DNA of 8,080 nucleotides, taken from contig CAMLOB010000148.1 of the NCBI GenBank assembly GCA_946481475.1, positions 1 to 8,080 of the forward strand, read 5' to 3'. Source of the stretch: an uncultured Chlorobiota bacterium (GTDB lineage: Bacteria; Bacteroidota; Kapaibacteriia; OLB7). This document shows, one piece after another, positions 1-4,207 of the stretch (position 1 is the stretch's first letter; every line of letters begins with the position of its first letter). The notes under the pieces are model-generated. The model was given only the letters and a program-made list of their open reading frames with translations. It searched no databases and had not been told where the DNA came from. The translations under genes and the position numbers were made by a program.

Positions 1-11
1 AGAAGGAGATC

Positions 12-37
12 TCGGTTCGTTAACCAACCCGAACCGA
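12..37. repeat. Stem-loop, 8-bp perfect stem
   Basis: TCGGTTCG at 12-19 pairs perfectly with CGAACCGA at 30-37 around a 10-nt loop (20-29). One base (38) separates it from the larger hairpin at 39-76, so the two could stack coaxially in RNA. No T-run follows. The function is unknown; possibilities are the 3' structure of an upstream transcript or a regulatory element. Confidence 0.5.
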
Positions 38-38
38 A

Positions 39-76
39 CAGGAGGGTACACCTGAATTGCCGGGTGTGCCCTCCTG
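39..76. terminator. Strong 14-bp stem-loop, possible terminator or RNA structure
   Basis: Bases 39-52 (CAGGAGGGTACACC) pair with 63-76 (GGTGTGCCCTCCTG) over all 14 positions, with a single T-G wobble (47/68). The loop is ten bases (53-62). The stability is typical of a transcription terminator, but no T-tract follows on either strand, so intrinsic termination in the E. coli sense is not shown. The hairpin itself is certain; the terminator label is inference. Confidence 0.4.
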
Positions 77-100
77 CATTACAGGGCCTTGGTGGTGATT

Positions 101-140
101 ATCCGGGGAGGTACCGGATGCTCCGGGGTTACCGATCGGT
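101..140. repeat. Direct repeat with nested palindromes
   Basis: The segment starting TCCGGGGAGG at 102 recurs in shortened form as TCCGGGGTTACC from 122. Within it, ATCCGG (101-106) and CCGGAT (114-119) form a perfect inverted repeat. CCGGA (114-118) can alternatively pair with TCCGG (122-126). The block ends in the perfect 10-bp palindrome ACCGATCGGT (131-140). It could be a protein-binding site or alternative RNA folds; no function can be assigned. Confidence 0.4.
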
Positions 141-148
141 GAGAATTC

Positions 149-200
149 ACCACGAAGAGCACAAAGAAACCACAACGACAATCCTTCGTGATTCTTCGTG
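149..200. repeat. CACGAAG-type intergenic inverted repeat
   Basis: CACGAAGA at 151-158 is complementary to TCTTCGTG at 193-200 (8 bp). A second CTTCGTG copy at 184-190 can pair with the same left arm. The arms flank an A/C-rich stretch with the flavour CACAAAGAAACCAC. Short intergenic elements of this character (CACCACGAAG with its complement nearby) recur in many environmental bacterial genomes. That comparison is from memory and was not searched here. Confidence 0.45.
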
Positions 201-269
201 TCAGCCGCGGCGGATAGTGACTTGGTGATGAATCTTCAACGGTACGGAATCTTTACCACGAGATCCGTT

Positions 270-285
270 CTTCTTTGCGAAGAAG
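270..285 (-). terminator. Small hairpin 20 nt past the Smr-domain gene stop
   Basis: CTTCTT (270-275) pairs perfectly with AAGAAG (280-285) around a 4-nt TGCG loop. It lies about 20 nt downstream of the minus-strand Smr gene and is the first hairpin its transcript would meet. It lacks a following T-run on the minus strand and is AT-poor outside the stem, so a terminator role is only plausible. Confidence 0.3.
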
Positions 286-304
286 CGCACATAAAGAGAA
301 GGGT

Positions 305-574
305 TCACTTTCGCCCGGCCTCCTTCCACCGGAAGTGAATGAAGAGGCGTCCGAAGTTCTTGCCGTCCTTCTCCACCCGGTGGTACAGAGCCTTGATCTC
401 CTTGCGGTCGAGAAAACGGAGAACCCGTTTTTTCAGTTGTCCGGATCCCTTCCCCGGAATGATCTCCACCAGAGGGGCTTTCCGCTCCACCGCCTCGCGG
501 ATGATGTCGTTCAGCGCCTTCTCGATTTCCCCTCCCCGGTTATAAATATCGTGCAGATCAAGTTTGAGCTTCAT
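305..574 (-). CDS. Small stand-alone Smr-domain protein
   Basis: An 89-residue cytoplasmic protein that is essentially one Smr (small MutS-related) domain. The N-terminal LDLHD at residues 5-9 matches the LDLH motif. The core reads LVEIIPGKGSGQLKKRV (about residues 35-51), corresponding to the family's GKGxG loop, and the protein ends in a beta strand, GRLFIHFRW (about 75-83). Smr domains are generally nucleic-acid binding, often nicking endonucleases or RNA-acting domains; here the usual histidine before GKG is proline. The ATG at 574 has no Shine-Dalgarno sequence, but a perfect TATCTTTG box lies 40 nt upstream. It diverges from the response-regulator gene and has no operon partner in view. 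Domain assignment is firm; substrate and activity are unknown. Confidence 0.85.
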   Translation of the reverse strand: MKLKLDLHDIYNRGGEIEKALNDIIREAVERKAPLVEIIPGKGSGQLKKRVLRFLDRKEIKALYHRVEKDGKNFGRLFIHFRWKEAGRK

Positions 575-613
575 ATGGCGGTACTAACCTATTCCTGTAT
601 GCGTCCGTTCGGC

Positions 614-621
614 CAAAGATA
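614..621 (-). promoter_or_regulatory. Bacteroidota-type -7 box (TATCTTTG) for the Smr gene
   Basis: On the minus strand, 621 to 614 reads TATCTTTG, a perfect match to the TAnnTTTG -7 consensus of the Bacteroidota housekeeping sigma factor. Transcription would begin near 607, giving a leader of about 33 nt before the ATG at 574. No good TTG/TTTG -33 element stands at the usual distance (a TTG at 634-636 is too close), so the call rests on the -7 box and its position. Confidence 0.4.
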
Positions 622-751
622 GTCGGTTCGTTTCAATTTCATAGGAAGCGTGGTAGGTGATTACGTCCGGGCTTTGTACTTTGTCGGCCTCCACGCCCGG
701 CCGCTTCCGGCGGCTGTGTTCGTTGTCCTTAACCGTGTAGACCTGAACGTT

Positions 752-2134
752 ATGAGCAGACAGAACGGCAGCACAATTCTGCTGACCGATGATGACAGAA
801 CATATCTTGAAGCCGTGTCCGAACTTCTCGGTCGTGCCGGACACGACGTGATCGCCGCCAACAGCGGTGAGAAAGCCCTTGAGATTCTGGCCGCCAACAA
901 GTCGGACGTCGACCTTGCCCTGCTGGACATCCGGATGCCGGGTATGGACGGAATTGAAACGCTGGGAAAAATCGCCGAGCGACACCCGACCGTGCCGGTC
1001 ATCATGTTGACCGGAGAGGATTCGATCGATCTGGTGGTCAAAGCAATGAAGGCAGGTGCGGCGAACTATATATCGAAGAGTGCCGGCGGCACGGAACTGC
1101 TGGCGGCGGTCAAGACCGCACTGGAGGAACGCCGTTCCTACGAATCGGTGGAAGCCGATGCGATGGAGTTCGAGAAGCACGGCATCATCGGCAGAAGCAC
1201 CGCACTGAAGAGGGTGCTGGCCGATGCCGCAAATTGTGCCCGTTCGATGATCTCTGTCCTGGTGACCGGCGAAACCGGCGTGGGGAAAGACCTGCTGGCC
1301 AGGGCAATCCACGAGATGAGTCCCCGCTCGGCAAAGAACTTCGTCACCCTCGACGTCCCGAACATTCCGGCCAGCATGTTCGAGAGCGAACTGTTCGGTC
1401 ATACCAAGGGGGCGTTCACCGGCGCAACCGATAACAAACAGGGCATGGTGCAGGAAGCACATCAGGGGACGTTGTTTCTGGATGAGATCGGTGAGTTCCC
1501 GATTGAACTTCAAGCAAAGTTCCTCCGGGTTCTGGATACCGGCTCGGTCCGCAAACTCGGCTCGGTAAAGGCCGAGGAGATCGACATCCGGATTCTCTCG
1601 GCAACCAACCGGAACCTGCTGGAGGCGGTCGGAGAACGGAAGTTTCGCGAGGACCTGTTTTACCGACTGCGGGGCATCGAAATCCATCTGCCGCCGCTGC
1701 GGGAACGCCGTGAGGATATCGCTCCCCTTGCAAAACATTTTCTGAAGGAGTTTCTTGAGCGCAACGGTATGGAGGCGAAGCGTCTGAGCGATTCCGGGGC
1801 CGCATTCCTGGAAGAGCATGCGTGGCCGGGGAATATCCGCGAACTTCGGCGGACAATCGAGGCGTCAGTGATACTGACGCCGGGAGAGACGATCGAGCAG
1901 GAAGACGTGGCCCGCGTCATGGACCGCTCTGCCCCTCCTACGATAACCAACGGCAACGCCCGCGACTACGCCGACGTCGAGGAGATGGCTCGCCAGACAA
2001 AGAAAAACGAGTTGACGAAGGTGCTGGAACGGAACGGCTGGAACATCACGCGGGCAGCCGCAGAACTGGACATCGACCGTTCCACACTGTCGAAGCAGAT
2101 GAAGAATCTGGGGATCAGGAAGCCGAGGTTGTAG
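752..2134 (+). CDS. NtrC-family sigma-54-dependent response regulator
   Basis: A 460-residue three-domain transcription activator. The receiver domain (about 8-123) has the acidic pocket DDD at 13-15, phospho-acceptor D59 (LLDIRMPGMDG), T87 and K109. The AAA+ sigma-54 interaction domain (about 144-370) has Walker A GETGVGKD (173-180), an intact GAFTGA loop (220-225), Walker B FLDE (242-245), sensor I SATNR and the WPGNIREL motif (358-365). A Fis-type helix-turn-helix spans about 421-455. These motifs predict phosphorylation-controlled ATP hydrolysis that opens promoters with sigma-54 RNA polymerase. I chose the ATG at 752 because the receiver starts right after it; an earlier in-frame GTG at 650 adds 34 residues with no family likeness. 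No Shine-Dalgarno is visible. No histidine kinase is adjacent, so partner and target genes are unknown. Family assignment is near certain. Confidence 0.95.
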   Translation: MSRQNGSTILLTDDDRTYLEAVSELLGRAGHDVIAANSGEKALEILAANKSDVDLALLDIRMPGMDGIETLGKIAERHPTVPVIMLTGEDSIDLVVKAMKAGAANYISKSAGGTELLAAVKTALEERRSYESVEADAMEFEKHGIIGRSTALKRVLADAANCARSMISVLVTGETGVGKDLLARAIHEMSPRSAKNFVTLDVPNIPASMFESELFGHTKGAFTGATDNKQGMVQEAHQGTLFLDEIGEFPIELQAKFLRVLDTGSVRKLGSVKAEEIDIRILSATNRNLLEAVGERKFREDLFYRLRGIEIHLPPLRERREDIAPLAKHFLKEFLERNGMEAKRLSDSGAAFLEEHAWPGNIRELRRTIEASVILTPGETIEQEDVARVMDRSAPPTITNGNARDYADVEEMARQTKKNELTKVLERNGWNITRAAAELDIDRSTLSKQMKNLGIRKPRL

Positions 2135-2136
2135 AA

Positions 2137-2168
2137 GAGAGTTCGTAGAGTTGAGAGTTCATGGAGTG
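2137..2168. repeat. 16-bp tandem duplication just past the response-regulator stop
   Basis: GAGAGTTCGTAGAGTT (2137-2152) is followed directly by GAGAGTTCATGGAGTG (2153-2168), 13 of 16 bases identical. It starts three bases after the TAG stop. Low-complexity runs of the GAGTTCNTNGAGTT type turn up between genes in many environmental genomes (from memory). It probably carries no coding function. Confidence 0.5.
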
Positions 2169-2206
2169 TGGGGATGAGGTAACAGGCAGGTATTCGCACC
2201 CGCGTA

Positions 2207-2310
2207 GGGGGCAAAAACTTTTGCCCCATTCCGGCACACAGGCAAAAACGTTTGCCCCATCGCCGGCACACACGGAACCGTTTGCCCCATCACCCGACAG
2301 GGCACATCGC
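2207..2310. repeat. Tandem palindromic repeat cluster, about 31-bp period
   Basis: Three degenerate units lie in tandem. Each has a palindromic core followed by a spacer of the type CCGGCACACA. Unit 1 is the best: GGGGCAAAA (2208-2216) and TTTTGCCCC (2219-2227) form a 9-bp perfect inverted repeat. In unit 2, GGCAAA (2241-2246) pairs with TTTGCC (2251-2256). Unit 3 keeps only the right arm. TTTGCCCCAT ends at 2229, 2260 and 2290; the spacer CCGGCACACA sits at 2231-2240 and 2263-2272, with a weaker copy near 2300. The cluster occupies the gap between two convergent genes, where palindromic elements often act as bidirectional terminators or mRNA-end stabilisers. That role is inferred. Confidence 0.7.
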
Positions 2311-2311
2311 A

Positions 2312-2338
2312 CGGGGCAACAACCTGTGGTTGTCCCCG
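2312..2338. terminator. Bulged hairpin at the end of the repeat cluster
   Basis: CGGGG (2312-2316) pairs with CCCCG (2334-2338), and ACAACC (2319-2324) pairs with GGTTGT (2328-2333) around a TGT loop; the left arm has a two-base CA bulge. This gives 11 base pairs between convergent genes and may end transcription from either side. No T-tract follows on the plus strand. It may be a diverged fourth unit of the neighbouring palindromic cluster. Confidence 0.4.
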
Positions 2339-2404
2339 ACCTGAACCCACAACATCAGGGCAGAACCGATCAGGTGCGATCCGGAAACCCCGGATTCGCA
2401 CCTT

Positions 2405-2674
2405 TTATTTCTTGTCCCTGCGAAGGATGCCGATCCCCCGCAACAGCAGCACCAGAAGGAGGGCTCCTGCCAGGCTGATGAGCATCCCCGTCAGACTGAA
2501 GCGATTGAAGGTAACCCCTTCAAACAGGTGAGTGGCGATCCAGTGGCCCAGGGCCGCGCCGACGATCCCGACGACGATGTTCCAGAGACATCCCATCTGA
2601 TCGTTTGTCTTCCCTATCAGGCTGGCGATCCAGCCGATGATCGCACCGATGACAATGGTTCCGAGAAGAGACAT
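2405..2674 (-). CDS. GlsB/YeaQ/YmgE-family small membrane protein
   Basis: An 89-residue, very hydrophobic protein of the transglycosylase-associated (GlsB/YeaQ/YmgE) family. It opens with a membrane segment (about residues 3-20, including IGAIIGWIASLI), then the family-typical polar turn and a GCLWNIVVGIVGAALGHWIA segment split by glycines (about 28-47). A third membrane segment (about 61-80) is followed by a basic tail, RRDKK. Members are inner-membrane proteins often linked to general stress responses; their biochemical role is not established. The ATG at 2674 is preceded by GCGGAG about 8 nt upstream, the only clear Shine-Dalgarno in the window. It is transcribed away from the glycosyltransferase gene (168-bp divergent gap) and converges on the repeat-filled gap after the response regulator. 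Confidence 0.88.
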   Translation of the reverse strand: MSLLGTIVIGAIIGWIASLIGKTNDQMGCLWNIVVGIVGAALGHWIATHLFEGVTFNRFSLTGMLISLAGALLLVLLLRGIGILRRDKK

Positions 2675-2748
2675 AATGATGCTCCGCTATGATATGACCG
2701 TACCCGACTCTTTCACATCCGACAAGATACAGGAGCGAAACCATCCGA

Positions 2749-2772
2749 CCGGCATCCGGGTTCCCGGACCGG
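2749..2772. repeat. GC-rich bulged hairpin between divergent genes
   Basis: TCCGGG (2755-2760) and CCCGGA (2763-2768) form a perfect inverted repeat. CCGG at 2749-2752 and 2769-2772 extends the pairing outside a two-base CA bulge, giving about 10 bp. It sits midway between the divergent GlsB-like and glycosyltransferase starts, where an operator could act on both. It may also be a chance product of GC-rich DNA. Confidence 0.35.
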
Positions 2773-2829
2773 AACCGATTGTCGAATCCCGAAATGCTCC
2801 CCCATTATCGCCGTTTCGTCCCGACGCCG

Positions 2830-2837
2830 TACTTTTG
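2830..2837 (+). promoter_or_regulatory. Bacteroidota-type -7 box directly at the glycosyltransferase start
   Basis: TACTTTTG at 2830-2837 matches TAnnTTTG perfectly and ends five bases before the ATG at 2843. With normal spacing, transcription would start at or within a few bases of the start codon, predicting a leaderless or nearly leaderless mRNA. This fits the absence of any Shine-Dalgarno. No good -33 TTTG is present: TTTCG at 2814-2818 is too close. The -7 match is visible; the leaderless transcript is inference. Confidence 0.45.
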
Positions 2838-2842
2838 CGCCG

Positions 2843-3964
2843 ATGAAAATTCTCGTCATCAACTGGCAGGACTGGCTCAACCCACTTTCCGGAGGGGCGG
2901 AGATTCACCTCTACGAAACATTCCGCAGAATTGCGGAGTGGGGTCACGAGGTCACTCTCTTCTGCTCCGCCTTCGACGGAGGCGCTCCCGAGGAAGTGGT
3001 CGACGGCATCCGGATCGTCCGGCGAGGCTCGCGCAATCTGTTCAACTTCCTCGTCCCGTGGTTCTATCTGCGTCAATTCCGGCATGAGGATTACGACGTG
3101 GTGGTCGACGATCTGAACAAGATCCCCTTCTACACTCCGCTTTACGTCCGCAAGCCGCTCGTGGCGATCAGCCATCACTTCTTCGGCACATCGATCTTCC
3201 GGGAGACCTGGTTCCTTCCGGGTGCCTACGTCTGGATCTCCGAGAAGCTGGTCGATCTTGTCTACAAAAAGACTCCGTTTCTCGTCGTCTCGCAGTCCAC
3301 ATTGAGCGAGTTTGTGGAACGTGGGTTCCCCGAAAAAAACTTCACACTGGCCATGAACGCCATCGACCACGACCGGCTGAAACCGACCGGTGTGCCGAAG
3401 ACGCAGCAGCCGAGCATCGGCTACTTCGGCAGATTGAAGAAGTACAAAAGCGTCGATCACGTCGTGCAGGCCTTTGCCCGGATACGGAAGGAAATGCCGG
3501 AAGCCACGCTGACGATTATCGGTCGGGGTGACTTCCAGCCGGAACTCGAGCGCATTGCTGAAGAGCTGGGCGTGGCCGACGCCACCCACTTCACCGGCTT
3601 CGTCAGCGAGGAAGAGAAACTGCGGCTCCTGCAGGAACTCTGGGTGGTCGTCAACCCTTCGATGAAGGAGGGTTGGGGGATCGTCAATGTCGAGGCGAAC
3701 GCCTGCGGCACCCCGGCGGTCGCCGCCGACAGTCCGGGACTCCGCGACTCGGTGATCGACGGCGAGACCGGACTCCTCTATCCTTACGGTGACATCGAAA
3801 CCCTCACCCGACAGCTGCTGCAAATTCTCCGTGACGACCAACTGCGCGACAGGTTCCGGCGGAATGCTCTGGAGTTTGCCGGCTCCCTTACCTGGGAGAA
3901 GACTGCCCGCATTACCCTGCAAACGCTGGAAGAACAGGTGGTCGGCAGAGAGGCCGCCCGATAA
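2843..3964 (+). CDS. Family-4 (GT-B fold) glycosyltransferase
   Basis: A 373-residue retaining glycosyltransferase with the two Rossmann-like halves of the GT-B fold. The N-terminal acceptor half starts MKILVINWQD and carries the glycine-rich PLSGGAEIH (14-22) and SHHFFG (110-115). The C-terminal donor half has GYFGRLKKYKSVD (193-205), LTIIGRGD (223-230), FTGFVSEEEK (250-259) and the GT4 EX7E motif with E276 and E284 in KEGWGIVNVEA. The family moves a sugar from a nucleotide-sugar to an acceptor, commonly in glycan or glycolipid assembly on the cytoplasmic face of the membrane; donor and acceptor cannot be read here. There is no signal peptide. It stands alone, without the polysaccharide genes often seen around GT4 enzymes. 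The ATG at 2843 follows a -7 box immediately. Confidence 0.93.
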   Translation: MKILVINWQDWLNPLSGGAEIHLYETFRRIAEWGHEVTLFCSAFDGGAPEEVVDGIRIVRRGSRNLFNFLVPWFYLRQFRHEDYDVVVDDLNKIPFYTPLYVRKPLVAISHHFFGTSIFRETWFLPGAYVWISEKLVDLVYKKTPFLVVSQSTLSEFVERGFPEKNFTLAMNAIDHDRLKPTGVPKTQQPSIGYFGRLKKYKSVDHVVQAFARIRKEMPEATLTIIGRGDFQPELERIAEELGVADATHFTGFVSEEEKLRLLQELWVVVNPSMKEGWGIVNVEANACGTPAVAADSPGLRDSVIDGETGLLYPYGDIETLTRQLLQILRDDQLRDRFRRNALEFAGSLTWEKTARITLQTLEEQVVGREAAR

Positions 3965-4078
3965 GTTCTTCCCGGATCCGGTCGGTCCCATTCCGGTCCT
4001 ATCCCTGTTCCTTTTCGATCCTGAACGTTGCGTTCTCCTGTGAGTAAGGGGAACCGCACCAAGCTTTCGCAAAGGTTC

Positions 4079-4108
4079 GCCTGCAGAACACATGATTGTT
4101 TTGCAGGC
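4079..4108. repeat. Inverted repeat upstream of the kinase gene
   Basis: GCCTGCA (4079-4085) and TGCAGGC (4102-4108) form a perfect 7-bp inverted repeat with a 16-nt centre. The right arm lies in and just after the putative -33 region of the kinase promoter, so a repressor or activator site is possible. There is no direct support beyond symmetry and position. Confidence 0.35.
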
Positions 4109-4126
4109 AAACTGTCGCTACTATTG
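4096..4126 (+). promoter_or_regulatory. Possible kinase promoter (TTG ... TACTATTG)
   Basis: TACTATTG at 4119-4126 matches TAnnTTTG with one mismatch and follows a TTG (4096-4098) at a 20-bp gap, close to Bacteroidota -33/-7 spacing. It would give a leader of about 75 nt before the ATG at 4208. A weaker box, TACGTCTG at 4178-4185, lies nearer the start and is an alternative. Confidence 0.28.
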
Positions 4127-4207
4127 CACAGATACCCGAAACCGACAACGGCAACGATCGGTGCTTCTTTTCAGGAGTACGTCTGCGCACGATCAACACT
4201 GAACTCT

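Larger units (their letters stand above)
1..304. other. Non-coding region rich in inverted repeats at the left edge
   Basis: No convincing gene is seen in these 304 bases on either strand; the Smr-domain gene ends at 305 and reads leftward into this region. It holds two adjacent stem-loops (12-37 and 39-76), a block of GC-rich direct and inverted repeats (101-140), a CACGAAG hairpin (151-200) and a small hairpin just past the Smr stop (270-285). The start of the region may be the 3' flank or terminator of a gene outside the window. I compared it by eye with tRNA, 5S rRNA, RNase P and common riboswitch cores and recognised none. Confidence 0.6.
3965..4207. other. Intergenic region between glycosyltransferase and kinase genes
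   Basis: This 243-bp gap has no convincing gene. Shortly after the glycosyltransferase stop is the 10-bp palindrome CCGGATCCGG (3972-3981), followed by pyrimidine-rich DNA (about 3995-4020); this is at most a weak terminator. The right half holds an inverted repeat at 4079-4108 and a possible kinase promoter. An in-frame reading of the kinase can be extended back to 4028, but the extension has no family likeness. Confidence 0.5.

Noticed and set aside
12..140. Riboswitch or known structured RNA
   Set aside because: By eye none of the conserved cores of TPP, cobalamin, SAM, glycine or c-di-GMP riboswitches is present; an Rfam search would be needed to reopen this.
650..751. Earlier in-frame GTG start for the response regulator
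   Set aside because: The added 34 residues do not resemble a receiver N-terminus, and the AGGAAG before the GTG is only two bases away, too close to act as a Shine-Dalgarno.
584..1819. 411-codon open frame on the minus strand across the response regulator
   Set aside because: Antisense to intact receiver and AAA+ domains; composition (many H, R, Q, C) and lack of motifs fit a shadow frame.
2207..2310. CRISPR array
   Set aside because: The period is about 31 bp in total with no unique spacers of usual length, units are degenerate, and no cas genes are present.
2161..2478. 105-codon plus-strand frame with repeated TFAPSP-like peptides
   Set aside because: The peptide periodicity comes from the palindromic DNA repeats, and the frame runs into the antisense of the GlsB-like gene; repeat DNA is the simpler reading.
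2687..4093. 468-codon open frame on the minus strand across the glycosyltransferase gene
   Set aside because: It lies antisense to a clear GT4 enzyme with all motifs, shows no recognisable domain, and long antisense frames are expected in GC-rich coding DNA.
4028..4207. N-terminal extension of the kinase by 60 residues
   Set aside because: The conserved kinase-family N-terminal module starts at the ATG at 4208; the extension is basic, cysteine-containing, without family likeness, and covers the likely promoter.
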